A DNA stretch of 64,000 nt from Bog-756 sp963699085 (GCA_963699085.1 CAVOTH010000004.1:1364001-1428000); one strand, 5' to 3'; numbered from the stretch's first letter, positions 38,268 to 47,753 are shown. The notes: a model not told the origin generated them from the letters alone. Program-made: numbers and translations.

Positions 38268-40217
38268 GTGGGAGGTACGCTCGAAGGGAGAGACGTCGAC
38301 ACCGGATCGTGGAGTCGACAACGGATCGTGAACGAGGTGACCACACTGGACGTTCCCAGCATGGACATTCCCAGCATGGAGATGCCGAGCATGCCCGTTC
38401 CCAGCGTGAACGTCCCTAGCGTGGACGTTCCGAACTTCGACAGTCCCAGCATGAACGTCGTCAGCCCGGACGTTCAGGACACCAATCGGGACCCATTCGC
38501 ACAGCATGTGCCGCTGGGTGAGCAATTGATCAGGTCGGGTCTGGCCACTGCGGCCGAGGTCGGCGCCGCGCTCGAAGAACAGCGACGCACCGGAAAGCGA
38601 CTGGGCGAGACGTTGATCGCCCACGGCGTTCTCCATGAATCGGATCTCGCCGGCGAACTGGCGGCGATGTTCGGAATCCCCTACCGGGACCTGGCACTGC
38701 AGCCACCGGAACCGGCCGCCCTGGAGTACATCCCCAGGGCATTCTGCCTGTCCCGCCGGGTACTCCCGGTTGGGATCGATGACGGTGCCGTCGTCGTGGC
38801 CGTGCTCGATCCCCGCGACATGCAGACCAATGACGACCTCAGAATGCTGTCGCCGCTACCCGTCCGACTGGTGGTCGTCGCACCGGACCAGCTCCGTCGG
38901 GCCATCGAGCGGAGCTTCGACGATTTCGGCCTGGTCGCCCCCGACCTCGAAGTCCCAAAGGCACCGGCCGACGTTCCCGTCTCCATCGACGCCGACGCCG
39001 CTGCGGCCGCTACGGGCGACGTTGCGCCAGGTGCCGGCCGGTTCGAAAACGATGGACCGGTGATCAATTTCGTCAACCAGCTCCTCCGGCGGGCGGTCGA
39101 CGAACGGGCCTCGGACGTCCATTTCGAGCCCACCGAGGGTGATCTTCGGGTGCGGTTCCGCGTCGACGGCATCCTCCACGACGCCACCACTGCTCCGGCA
39201 TCGCTCGCCCCGGACATTCTGAGCAGGGTCAAGATCATGGCCGGGATGGACATCGCCAACAGGCGACGCCCACAGGACGGGCGCATCTCCGTCATCGCCC
39301 ATGGACAGCGGGTGGATGTCCGTGCCGCCAGCCTTCCGACGATCGACGGCGAAGCCTTGGTGCTGCGACTGCTCCAGAAGGACCAGAGCCTGCTCGACAT
39401 CTCCACGCTCGGCTTCGAGGCCAATGCCCTGGCCCGCTACCGGACCTCGTTCGAGAAGGCGTGGGGCATGGTCCTGGTCACCGGCCCCACCGGTTCCGGG
39501 AAGACGACGACGCTGTACGCGACGGTCAACGCACTGAACGAGTCCAGCCGGAACATCATCACGGTGGAGGATCCGATCGAGTACCGGATCGCCGGCATCA
39601 AACAGTCGCAGGTGAACACCAAGGCGGGCTACACGTTCGCCAACGGCCTCCGGGCCGCACTCCGCATCGACCCCGATGTCATCCTGATCGGCGAGATCCG
39701 GGACCTGGAGACGGCCAAGATCTCCGCCGAATCGGCATTGACCGGCCACCTGGTGCTGTCGACGGTCCACGCCAACAATGCGGCGCTGAGTACCACCCGG
39801 CTGGTCGATATGGGCATCGAGCCGTACATGGTCACCTCAGCACTCGAGTGCGTGGTCGCGCAGCGCCTGCTTCGGCGTCTGTGCCAACACTGCGCCGTTG
39901 CTGAAGAGGCGAGCGCAGAGGAGCTGCTCGAGCTCTCGAAGATGTCGCTCATCTCCAGTACCGACGAGACGCTCGTGGTCCGAAGGGCCAGCGGCTGCGC
40001 CCGCTGCGGTCAGCGCGGCTACGTCGGGCGGTTCGCGGTGCAGGAGGTCCTGGTGATGGACGACGAGTTGAAGACTCTGGTACTGGAGCGGGCACCGGCC
40101 ACCGCCATCTCGGCGGCGGCCCGGGCGGGTGGGATGCGAACTCTCCTGCAGGACGCCTTCACCAAGGTCAGAGAAGGGGAGACGACCCTCGAGGAGTGCC
40201 GACGGGTGCTCTTGTGA
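38268..40217 (+). CDS. PilB/GspE-type ATPase with MshEN N-terminus
   Basis: An intact secretion/pilus ATPase of about 650 residues. After a repeat-rich leader come two adjoining MshEN-like motifs (PLGEQLIRSGLATAAEVGAA and RLGETLIAHGVLHESDLAGE), which bind cyclic di-GMP in MshE. The ATPase core has Walker A GPTGSGKTTTLY, the Asp box IITVEDPIEYR, Walker B DVILIGEIRDLETA and the His box LSTVHANNA, and the zinc tetracysteine is CQHC plus CARC. It is unlike TadA, so it belongs to a type IV pilus or type II system. No partner pilus genes are adjacent. The start is uncertain (GTG 38268 or GTG 38328). Confidence 0.9.
   Translation: MGGTLEGRDVDTGSWSRQRIVNEVTTLDVPSMDIPSMEMPSMPVPSVNVPSVDVPNFDSPSMNVVSPDVQDTNRDPFAQHVPLGEQLIRSGLATAAEVGAALEEQRRTGKRLGETLIAHGVLHESDLAGELAAMFGIPYRDLALQPPEPAALEYIPRAFCLSRRVLPVGIDDGAVVVAVLDPRDMQTNDDLRMLSPLPVRLVVVAPDQLRRAIERSFDDFGLVAPDLEVPKAPADVPVSIDADAAAAATGDVAPGAGRFENDGPVINFVNQLLRRAVDERASDVHFEPTEGDLRVRFRVDGILHDATTAPASLAPDILSRVKIMAGMDIANRRRPQDGRISVIAHGQRVDVRAASLPTIDGEALVLRLLQKDQSLLDISTLGFEANALARYRTSFEKAWGMVLVTGPTGSGKTTTLYATVNALNESSRNIITVEDPIEYRIAGIKQSQVNTKAGYTFANGLRAALRIDPDVILIGEIRDLETAKISAESALTGHLVLSTVHANNAALSTTRLVDMGIEPYMVTSALECVVAQRLLRRLCQHCAVAEEASAEELLELSKMSLISSTDETLVVRRASGCARCGQRGYVGRFAVQEVLVMDDELKTLVLERAPATAISAAARAGGMRTLLQDAFTKVREGETTLEECRRVLL
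38349..38468. repeat. 15-bp minisatellite encoding VPSM-type pentapeptides
   Basis: Eight in-frame 15-bp units near the 5' end of the PilB-like gene encode DVPSM, DIPSM, EMPSM, PVPSV, NVPSV, DVPNF, DSPSM and NVVSP. The stretch is probably a flexible, disordered extension ahead of the MshEN domain. Confidence 0.8.
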
Positions 40218-40244
40218 CCTGACCGGCCGCCGAACCGACGGCGA

Positions 40245-40835
40245 CTACGGGTGCCCGAGCCCAGCCTGGACGGTTCGGGCGACATCGGCCCAGTCGAAAC
40301 CAACCGTCTCCGCCAGGATCCGGCGCCCAGGGGGGTCTATCAGCACCAGGAACGGGTAACCGGTCACCCGGTAGTCTGCCCACGCCGAGTCGCTCATCAC
40401 CACGTCCCCGCTGAACTCCGACGCCAAGGCGTTGATCTCGGCGGCGTCGACTGAGTCCGGACCCCTGGTGACCACGACGGGCACGACCCCCGACCCGACC
40501 AGGTCGGAGAAGGTACGGCCGAGTCCGCTCCAAAAGGTGGCGCACCCGTCGCAACGGGTAGCCAGGAAGACCAGCAACATGCGATCTCCCACGTCGTCCA
40601 GGTCGATCGCCACCGGGCTGCCGTCGGGCCGGATACCACGGAGGCTCGCTGCCGGCCACTCCGGAGCCTGTCCGGGGTCGCCGGTCGGCACCGCTCGGAG
40701 CCCCGCCAAGAAGTCCGGATCGCTGAGCGGGTTGGCGGCCGGATCCGACGGAGAGTCGGTGTCCGCCGGGTCCACCTGCTCAGGAGGGCTCGGCGGCGCC
40801 GGGCTCGATCTCCTCGACCGCCTTGCCATTGCCAC
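40245..40835 (-). CDS. Thioredoxin-like/redoxin protein with CDGC motif
   Basis: A thioredoxin-fold domain follows a Pro/Ser-rich N-terminus: LLVFLATRCDGCATFWSGLG holds the CxxC, VVPVVVTRGPDSVD is the next strand, and GYPFLVLIDPPGRRILAETV has the cis-Pro after Tyr. There is no signal peptide in the frame as read. The start may instead be the GTG at 40775, which would remove most of the overlap with the upstream zinc-ribbon gene. Likely a reductase or peroxiredoxin-like protein. Confidence 0.72.
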   Translation of the reverse strand: MAMARRSRRSSPAPPSPPEQVDPADTDSPSDPAANPLSDPDFLAGLRAVPTGDPGQAPEWPAASLRGIRPDGSPVAIDLDDVGDRMLLVFLATRCDGCATFWSGLGRTFSDLVGSGVVPVVVTRGPDSVDAAEINALASEFSGDVVMSDSAWADYRVTGYPFLVLIDPPGRRILAETVGFDWADVARTVQAGLGHP

Positions 40836-41052
40836 ACCAGCGGCAGGTGACCTCCTCGACCGACTCGTCGAGCACCTCGATCTCTTCGACCGTCAGATCG
40901 CCGCCCACCGAGTAATGGTGGAACGCCCGGGTCCGGCGGGTGGTGACCACGTCGAACCGGGTCAGGTTCCCGCAGGCCGCGCACCGGTAGCGGGCGGCCG
41001 ACGAGGCTTCTGTTGTGGCGGTGGCGGGCGAGTCGGTGGTCACGCCGCCCAC
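40780..41052 (-). CDS. Zinc-ribbon protein, 90 aa
   Basis: Two CxxC pairs, YRCAACGNLTRFDV and VTCRWCGNGKAVEE, separated by about 45 residues with a His-rich loop (RAFHHYSVGGDL) define a compact zinc ribbon. The sequence continues to an acidic C-terminus. It precedes and overlaps the redoxin gene, so the two probably form an operon. Function unknown. Confidence 0.72.
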   Translation of the reverse strand: MGGVTTDSPATATTEASSAARYRCAACGNLTRFDVVTTRRTRAFHHYSVGGDLTVEEIEVLDESVEEVTCRWCGNGKAVEEIEPGAAEPS

Positions 41053-41166
41053 GGTAGTCGCGCCGCACGACCCCTACGACTACGCCGGCCTGTCCGACGA
41101 TCGTCCCCGACCCCACCTGTCGCACGGCCTCCAACCAATCGAACAGGTGTTCGCTACAGTGTCCCC

Positions 41167-42738
41167 ATGGCCCTCGCCGTCCAGGGATCGTTCGACGACC
41201 TCGGCACCCCGCTCAGCCAGGTCACCTTCGTGGTGCTCGACGTCGAGACCACCGGCGGTTCGCCGGCCACCTGCAATCTCACCGAAGTGGCGGCGGCGCG
41301 CTACCGGGGCGGGGAGTTGCTCGGGACGTACCAGACCTTCGTGCGTCCCGACGAGCGGATCCCCCCGTTCATCACCGCCCTCACCGGCATCAGCGATGCC
41401 ATGGTGGCCGATGCGCCCCCTTCCGGCGAGATGCTTCCCTCGTTCCTGGAATTCCTGGGCGGCGCCGTCATCGTGGGCCACAACGTGCGCTTCGACCTGT
41501 CGTTCCTCAACCACGCGCTCGAGTCGACCGGGCGGGACCGACTCGCCAACGCCACGGTCGACACGCTCGCCCTGGCCCGACGGCTGGTTCGGGACATGGT
41601 GCCGAACTGCAAGCTCGGTACTCTGGCTGCGTCGCTGCACCTCCCCCATCAGCCGTCGCACCGTGCCCTCACCGACGTGCTGGCGACCGGTGACCTGCTC
41701 CACGCGCTGCTGGAGCGGGCCGGCTCGTTCGGGATCGTCGGGCTGGAGGAGTTGCTCGACCTGCCCCGGCTGGTGGGCCATCCGCAGTCGGCCAAGCTCC
41801 CGCTCACCAACCGGCTCCCCCACCGGGCCGGGGTCTACTGGTTCACCGATGCCGCCGGGCATGTCCTCTACGTGGGAAAGGCGACCGACCTCCACAGCCG
41901 GGTGCGCTCGTACTTCTCGGGCGACTCCCGCAACAAGGTCGGTCGGCTGCTGCGCCAGATGGACGCCGTCCACCACCGGGTCTGCCCGGGACCTCTGACC
42001 GCAGCCGTGCTCGAGGGACGGCTGATCCGGGCATGGACGCCACCGTTCAACCACCAGGGAAAGGCGGGAAGGCGTACGCCGGTCGCATCGACGGCGGACC
42101 TACTCGTGTCGGCCGCGGATATGGGCGGCCGAAGCGGGTTCCCCGCTACCTCTGCGGGAGCGGTGGCGAAGGCGCCCCGCCCGCGCCGCCGGGGCCACCG
42201 GAGCCGCCGACCGGTGTGGACCCCCGAGCAGCTCGACGGGAATCCGATCGAGCTAATGGCGCCCTATGCCGAACGGGTCACCGAGTTCGCCCGATCCCAG
42301 CAGTACGAGGATGCCGCCCGTGAACGCGACGAGGCCGAGCGCCTGCGGATGCTGCTGACCCGGCGCCGGCGGGTCGAGTCCCTCCGTGGCGCCGGGCGCA
42401 TGGTCCTGCGCATCGAGGGCGAAGGAACCGTCGAGCTCGACGGAGGCCTGCTGGTCGAAGCGGCGTCGCTGTTCGACGGGGGTGATGAGAAGGGTGACGG
42501 TGGCGGGAAGGGGGGCAGTGGAACGGGCACCGATGGCGGGCTCGACCCGGCGTTCATCAACTGCGGAGACGGCCACGACAACGAGCGGGTACTCGTGGCC
42601 AGCTGGCTGCAGATGTACGCCGACCGGGTCAGGGTGCTCGAGGTGGACGGGCCCTACGGTCTCGCCATGCCGGCCGACCGGATCCCGAGGCTCGGCGAGT
42701 TGTGTGGCCACTCTCGTATCAGCGATCACCAAACATGA
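41167..42738 (+). CDS. DEDDh exonuclease - GIY-YIG - UVR fusion (UvrC/Cho-like)
   Basis: About 523 residues. Residues 15-185 are a DnaQ-type 3'-5' exonuclease (FVVLDVETTGGSP, HNVRFDLSFLNHAL, SHRALTDVLAT). Residues about 220-300 are a UvrC-type GIY-YIG nuclease (HRAGVYWFTDAAGHVLYVGK, then SRVRSYFSG). A UVR-like helix pair is at about 360-390 (RVTEFARSQQYEDAARERDE). The family normally has a longer segment after the GIY-YIG domain with aromatic-rich strands; here it is replaced by a basic, low-complexity stretch (residues about 300-345), possibly from compensating indels. Such DnaQ-UvrC fusions are typical of actinobacteria. Confidence 0.85.
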   Translation: MALAVQGSFDDLGTPLSQVTFVVLDVETTGGSPATCNLTEVAAARYRGGELLGTYQTFVRPDERIPPFITALTGISDAMVADAPPSGEMLPSFLEFLGGAVIVGHNVRFDLSFLNHALESTGRDRLANATVDTLALARRLVRDMVPNCKLGTLAASLHLPHQPSHRALTDVLATGDLLHALLERAGSFGIVGLEELLDLPRLVGHPQSAKLPLTNRLPHRAGVYWFTDAAGHVLYVGKATDLHSRVRSYFSGDSRNKVGRLLRQMDAVHHRVCPGPLTAAVLEGRLIRAWTPPFNHQGKAGRRTPVASTADLLVSAADMGGRSGFPATSAGAVAKAPRPRRRGHRSRRPVWTPEQLDGNPIELMAPYAERVTEFARSQQYEDAARERDEAERLRMLLTRRRRVESLRGAGRMVLRIEGEGTVELDGGLLVEAASLFDGGDEKGDGGGKGGSGTGTDGGLDPAFINCGDGHDNERVLVASWLQMYADRVRVLEVDGPYGLAMPADRIPRLGELCGHSRISDHQT

Positions 42739-42787
42739 GTGGCGCAGCGCGTAGGACGTGGCTCAGGCGATTCGTGGCGCCATTGGC

Positions 42788-43234
42788 TCAGGTCTTCGTG
42801 CCCGTGAACGGACATCCGCCGGTACAGCGGAATCCATTGGTGAACGTGCCCGATGCGGTGCCCTTCTTCACGTTCATCCTGCCCGTCACCGTGGCCGTCT
42901 CCGATGAACAGGGTGTCCCCGGATAGGCGAAGGCCGCGGACAGCGCGCCTTTCTTCAGCGACCCAGAGATCGTTCCCGGGCACTCGGGGTTCGGAGTGAC
43001 GACGTCGCCCCTGAGCCTCTTCCCCTTCTTTATGAGCGGCTGGAGGACGTAGTCCCCCGTGGTACCGTCACCGAAGTTCACCACCAGCGTCCAGTCGGTC
43101 CGGCTGCTCTTTGCATGACCGCTCGAGGCATGGCCGCCGACCGCACCAGATGCTGCGGCGACACCGGACGCTGTCGCCAGTCCGAGAGCGACCACAGATA
43201 GTCCCAATCCAATTCGCGTGAAGACTCGTACCAT
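42788..43234 (-). CDS. Exported small protein with two disulphide candidates
   Basis: A 148-residue protein with signal peptide (IGLGLSVVALGLATASGVAA). The mature domain is beta-rich (TDWTLVVNFGDGTTGDYVLQ) with four cysteines (PECPGTISG, GTPCSSETATV, FRCTGGCPFTG). ATG at 43234 with GGGGG upstream. Family not recognised; likely a secreted beta-sandwich. Confidence 0.7.
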   Translation of the reverse strand: MVRVFTRIGLGLSVVALGLATASGVAAASGAVGGHASSGHAKSSRTDWTLVVNFGDGTTGDYVLQPLIKKGKRLRGDVVTPNPECPGTISGSLKKGALSAAFAYPGTPCSSETATVTGRMNVKKGTASGTFTNGFRCTGGCPFTGTKT

Positions 43235-43411
43235 CGGGCCCCCTTTTTCAGTACATGCGGGATCGACAACTGAGCACGATGCTTCCACCACCCCATATCC
43301 CGGTCAAACGCTGAACCACAGACTGCCGGCCCGACGAAGGTGGGCCTGCGGGCTTTTCCCCGAAGGACATTCCGGCGGCCCGCAACTCGATCTCCACGTC
43401 CAGGCCGCGGA

Positions 43412-43690
43412 ATGCTGCCTCCGCCATATACATCAGGCGATCAGATCTACCTGGATGATCGCGAGGTATCCGCCCTGGACGCCGCCGCTGTTCGGACCGG
43501 TGCGAGCCGATCGGAGCTGATCCGACGAGCGATCCGGGCCCAGTACGGCGAGCAGCCCATGGCGTCACGACTGGAGGCGCTCCGCTCCTCGGCAGGAGCG
43601 TGGACGGACCGGGAGTACACAGGCTCGGAGTTCGTCGACTCCATGCGGGGCGACGTCAATGAACGACTGGCCCGGCTTCGCACCACGTGA
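43412..43690 (+). CDS. VapB-type ribbon-helix-helix antitoxin
   Basis: About 92 residues. QIYLDDREVSALDAAAVRTG is a ribbon-helix-helix DNA-binding start, followed by ASRSELIRRAIRAQYG. The C-terminus (SMRGDVNERLARLRT) would bind the toxin. The N-terminus is unclear: ATG 43412 is the nearest start but gives an unusual MLPPPYTSGD lead-in, so a small sequence error may hide the real one. The stop overlaps the toxin GTG. Confidence 0.75.
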   Translation: MLPPPYTSGDQIYLDDREVSALDAAAVRTGASRSELIRRAIRAQYGEQPMASRLEALRSSAGAWTDREYTGSEFVDSMRGDVNERLARLRTT

Positions 43691-44069
43691 AGATCTTCGA
43701 CACCACCATCGCCGTAGACCATCTACAAGGCGACCAGCGAGCCACGGAACTCCTCGACGCCTGGCTGTCGAGGGTGAGTCGCTCCTGGCCAGCGAACTCA
43801 GCCGGTTCGAATTGCTCGCCGGTATGCGGCCGAAGGAGCTCGGACCGACCGAGCGGTTCATGGGTGCGCTCACCTGGGTCCCGGTCGACGAGGAGATCGC
43901 CCGGCTGGCCGGATCCATGGCCGCCGAGTACCGAAAGTCGCACAGCGGAATCGACGCCATCGACTACCTGATCGCCGCCACGGCAACCGTCGTAGGTGCT
44001 GAGCTCCTCACGACGAATGTGCGCCACTTTCCGATAATCTCGGAGCTTCTCCCTCCCTACGGCGCCTGA
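43687..44069 (+). CDS. VapC-type PIN-domain toxin (frameshifted)
   Basis: PIN-domain ribonuclease of about 127 residues. MKIFDTTIAVDHLQGD has the first acidic residue, ELSRFELLAGMRP the second region (conserved Glu), and SGIDAIDYLIAATATVVGAE then LLTTNVRHF the later acidic residues. The frame shifts near 43760-43770, between LLDAWL and VEGESLLASE. GTG start overlaps the antitoxin stop as GTGA, the usual VapBC arrangement. Confidence 0.83.
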
Positions 44070-44112
44070 TATCGGCTCCACCACTGAGCGATCGGCGCGC
44101 CGCCACGACCTG

Positions 44113-44992
44113 CTAGCCCGTGGTGCGGGCCCGGAAGGCGTCGCATCGGAAGGTCACATCGACGGTGGTATCACCCTCTGCGCCGAGCCGGTCACGCAAG
44201 AGCATCCGGGCCACCTCGAGGACACCGTCGCGCGTCTCCGGCTCCATGGTGATGATCCAACTCATCGTGCCGAGCAACCCGATCAATTCGTCAGCGGTCA
44301 TCCCCATATCCCAGACGAACGACCGGTACTCGGGCTCAGTGAAGGGCAGCCCGGCGGGAATCTCCAAGGCGTACTCGATGCGTCCCAGGTCGTCCCCGAG
44401 CGTCTCCCGCAGCCCGGCAGCCTCGGGTACCCCTTCGACGCCGTCCGTCCCGTACCCGAGCAGGGTCCGTACCCGGTCCATGAACGGACCGGCCTGGTCA
44501 GGACCGGTCCACATCACGCCGAGAACACCTCCGGGGATCAATACCCGCTCGACCTCGCCCAGCGCGGCCACCGGATCCATCCAATGCCAGGAGGAGGAGG
44601 CCAGCACCGCGTCCACCGACCCGTCCTCCAGCGGGAGGGACTCGCCCCGCCCGTCCATCGCAGTCACGTTCGCCACCTGTTCGGTGAGTACCGCACGCAT
44701 CCGGCTGTCCGGTTCTACGGCGACCACATGGTCGGCGCGTGCCCCGAGCAGGCGGGTGAGCGCTGCCTGTGCCGGCACCGAGGTCGACCACCGTGCCCAC
44801 CGACTCCGGGAGAATCCAAGCAACGGCATCGTCGGGCGGGCCCGGTCGGTAGCGCTCATAGTGGGAGGCGACGGCCCCGAAACTGCCCGAGCGAACGGCC
44901 TTCGCCTCGTCGGACAGTGGCGGCGGAGGGTCGTCGGGCAGTCGGAGGTCGGGCACGGGATCAGTGTACTGAGGCACCTCGGAGCCGACCAT
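44113..44992 (-). CDS. SAM-dependent class I methyltransferase (frameshifted)
   Basis: FGAVASHYERYRPGPPDDAV leads into the SAM motif VVDLGAGTG, then (after a frame change near 44775) ADHVVAVEPDSRMRAVL, AMDGRGESLPLEDGSVDAVL and SSSWHWMDPVAALGEVERVL, followed by the C-terminal region. This is the UbiE/SmtA-type layout with an unknown substrate. Translation start is not certain. Confidence 0.82.
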
Positions 44993-45035
44993 GGACGGCC
45001 CCCGAGACTCCGGGCCGTAGGCAGGCTGGACGTCT

Positions 45036-45803
45036 CTAGGGGACGTGCATTCGTAATGTCGCCACGGTGACCGCCTGACCGGCGATTACGACCCGATCGC
45101 CTCGGCGCCTCATGCGTACTGTCCCGCCCCGCGCCGAAGCCTGTTCGCCGACCAGCTCCGTGAGCCCCAGGCGGTCTCCCCAGTATTCGGCCAACATGCA
45201 GTGGGCGGATCCGGTGACGGGATCCTCGGCAACCCCCGCATTCGGGGCGAAGGCCCGGCTGACACAGTTGATTCCGGTGTGGTCACCGGGCGCGGTCACG
45301 ACGACCAGACGGGTTCCCACCGAGGCGATGCCATTCAGATCGGGGACGAACTCGCGCACCGAGACGGCATCTTCGAAGACCGCGATGGCATCCCACCGTC
45401 CCAGTCCGTACCAGACCATCGCCGGCAGATCGAGCGTCGGAGGTGGCTCGGCGGAAAGCGGAGGATCGGCGGGGAAGTCCATCTCGATCCAACCATCGGC
45501 GGAACGGGTGCAGGCCAACACCCCGCTCCGGGTGTGGAATCGAACGGGGCCCTCGAACAGATGAGCGGCGGCCAAAGTGGCGTGTCCACAAAGATCGACC
45601 TCGACAGTGGGCGTGAACCATCGCAGGTCGTGGTCTCCATCGGCGCGGGTGACGACGAATGCCGTCTCCGACAGATTCATCTCCCTGGCGATCGCCTGCA
45701 TCACCTGGTCGTCCGGGAAGGCGTCGACCATGGCGACAGCCGCGGGATTTCCCGTGAACGGTGTCGAGGTGAACGAATCGACCGTCGTCAGCTCCACTTC
45801 CAT
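45036..45803 (-). CDS. PhzF-family isomerase/epimerase-like protein
   Basis: A 255-residue intact protein with the PhzF pattern: TVDSFTSTPFTGNPAAVAMV, REMNLSETAFVVTRAD containing the conserved Glu, VDLCGHATLAAAHLF and AEDPVTGSAHCMLAEYWGDR. Members isomerise small metabolites; the substrate is unknown here. Confidence 0.92.
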   Translation of the reverse strand: MEVELTTVDSFTSTPFTGNPAAVAMVDAFPDDQVMQAIAREMNLSETAFVVTRADGDHDLRWFTPTVEVDLCGHATLAAAHLFEGPVRFHTRSGVLACTRSADGWIEMDFPADPPLSAEPPPTLDLPAMVWYGLGRWDAIAVFEDAVSVREFVPDLNGIASVGTRLVVVTAPGDHTGINCVSRAFAPNAGVAEDPVTGSAHCMLAEYWGDRLGLTELVGEQASARGGTVRMRRRGDRVVIAGQAVTVATLRMHVP

Positions 45804-45935
45804 GCTCAGACGGTACCTGTGGCTGGACGAGCGACAGGCCTACGATGGATCGACCGCACCTTTCGTCGAGCCAGCCCAATCAGAGGTAGACCCGAAATTG
45901 GCAGTCCGTGCATTCGAGCTCCCCGTACGCAGCGG

Positions 45936-47114
45936 ATGACGTCACGGTCGGACCGTCGTCCGCTCACCGTCTTCTTCGCCTCGTACGCACCCGACAGTGC
46001 CGTCTGCCACTATCGGATGGCCATGCCGGCCCGCGCCCTCCAGGCGCTGGGCCACGACACCCACCTCGGGAGCTCGGCCATGCAGTTGCCTACCGGGGAG
46101 GTCGTGGGCGTCGCCAACGGTGCTTCCGAGGAAGGGCGACCCCACGACAAGCCGTCCCTCGTCACCGACATCGACGTACTGGTGCTGCAGCCCAGTATCG
46201 GCATCGACCTCACCAGGCTGATCGCCAGCGCTCGGCGCAGCGGACAGGTGGTGGTGGTCGACCTCGACGACTGGTGGTGGGACCTCCCTGTGCAGCGGCC
46301 GCATCGTCCTGGATTCGAGGAAGGGGTACGCGACTGGCTACCTGTACTCGAGCGGATGCTGTGCACCTGCGACGGCGTGACGGTGAGCTCCCAGTACATT
46401 GCCGCCCAGCTCCTCGGCTGGCCCGACCCGATCCGGGTCGCCGTCGTTCGCAACGCGATCGACCCGGAACGGTGGGGAACGCCCGAGGTCGTCACGGATG
46501 GGCCCGTGCTCGGCTATGCAGGGGCACTCTCCTTCCACTGGGGCGACGTGGCGACGTTATCCGGCTGGCTCGGCGGATTCATCGAACGCCATGACATGCG
46601 GATCGTCCACGTCGGAGGTCATCCGGAACTGCCCGATTTCGCCGATACAGCGCACGTCGACCCGGACCGCGTCGAGGTCCGGCCCGGCAGGCCGTGGGCC
46701 GACTATGCCGACTCCCGACCGTTCGCCGGTATCGACATCGGCATCGTGCCGCTGGAGGCGCGGCCGTTCAGCGAGGCAAGGTCATCGCTGAAGGGCATGG
46801 AGTACGCCGCCTGTGGAATACCTATCGTGGCGAGCCCCAGTGCTGAGTACCGACGGCTCGGGTTCGGCAAGGTGGCCGGACGCTCACTTGACGACCAGCC
46901 GGCGGGCGACTGGATCGAAGCCGTCGAGTCGCTCCTCGATCCGGACGAGCGGACCCGGGTGGCTTCCCATCAGACCAGTGCGCTCACCGCCGATCGTCCC
47001 GGCGCCCGTGCCCACGAGTGGGAGCGGTTCTATCTCGATCTGATCGGCGATCGGGGACCAACGCCAGTGGAAGGGGATGGAGCCAAAGGGTCCACCGCCG
47101 CACCGGAAAACTGA
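45936..47114 (+). CDS. Glycosyltransferase, GT-B type
   Basis: About 392 residues. FFASYAPDSAVCHYRMAMPA, VVVVDLDDWWWDLPVQRP, SSQYIAAQLLGWPDPIRVAV and NAIDPERWG are typical of a family of GT-B transferases that resembles surface polysaccharide or lipid glycosyltransferases. The donor site region (GIDIGIVPLEARPFSEARSS, KGMEYAACGIPIVAS) is near the C-terminus. ATG 45936 is chosen, as the much longer upstream frame is antisense to phzF. Confidence 0.82.
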   Translation: MTSRSDRRPLTVFFASYAPDSAVCHYRMAMPARALQALGHDTHLGSSAMQLPTGEVVGVANGASEEGRPHDKPSLVTDIDVLVLQPSIGIDLTRLIASARRSGQVVVVDLDDWWWDLPVQRPHRPGFEEGVRDWLPVLERMLCTCDGVTVSSQYIAAQLLGWPDPIRVAVVRNAIDPERWGTPEVVTDGPVLGYAGALSFHWGDVATLSGWLGGFIERHDMRIVHVGGHPELPDFADTAHVDPDRVEVRPGRPWADYADSRPFAGIDIGIVPLEARPFSEARSSLKGMEYAACGIPIVASPSAEYRRLGFGKVAGRSLDDQPAGDWIEAVESLLDPDERTRVASHQTSALTADRPGARAHEWERFYLDLIGDRGPTPVEGDGAKGSTAAPEN

Positions 47115-47119
47115 ATCGC

Positions 47120-47656
47120 TCACTCCAGGTCGCCGCGATCCAACATCCACCGCGTGGTCGCCTGGAGAAAGTTCATCGGGCTCGGTTGCGCCTCGTGGGT
47201 GAACAGGTAGTGGAAGCCGGCACGCTGCAGGGTCCGATTCGGGGCGCTGTTGAATGCATTCGGCTCGCAGAACAGGCGCTCGAGCTCGAGCGTCCGGAAG
47301 TACTGGCGAGCCGATTCCTTCACGAATTCGGTCCCGTAGCCCTGGTGGCGCAGCTCCGTGGTCACGATGTGGAGGTGCATGAACGCCTCCTCTCCGAACA
47401 CGATCCTGTCCGTCGAGCTGAAGCCGACGGTGCGGCCGTCCAGCTCCCAGATCAGCAGATAACTCTCCCGGTCCTCGATCGGGCGGGCGTAGTCCTCTTC
47501 ATAGGAGGAGCGCCAGGCTTCTCTCGATGGGAGCGACGCCCGGTCGACGCCCAGCATCAAGAGATACTGGTCCGATGAGTCGTGGAAATAGTCGATGCGT
47601 ATGCCGACTTCGGCAATTTGCATCTCCCTCACGACGAGACCTGGCGGCGTCGGCAT
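47120..47656 (-). CDS. GNAT-family acetyltransferase
   Basis: About 178 residues. YLLIWELDGRTVGFSSTDRI, FMHLHIVTTELRHQGYGTEF with the acetyl-CoA-binding RHQGYGT motif, and RLFCEPNAFNSAPNRTLQRA are the GNAT core. The substrate is unknown. ATG at 47656 or 47623. It converges with the glycosyltransferase. Confidence 0.85.
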   Translation of the reverse strand: MPTPPGLVVREMQIAEVGIRIDYFHDSSDQYLLMLGVDRASLPSREAWRSSYEEDYARPIEDRESYLLIWELDGRTVGFSSTDRIVFGEEAFMHLHIVTTELRHQGYGTEFVKESARQYFRTLELERLFCEPNAFNSAPNRTLQRAGFHYLFTHEAQPSPMNFLQATTRWMLDRGDLE

Positions 47657-47753
47657 CGCCGGTGAGATTACCGCCGACCAGTGAGATGGGCCTGAGCTGA
47701 TCAGGTCGAGAAATGGGCGTCCGCCCCGGCGCGATCTCCGGAAGACTCTGCTC

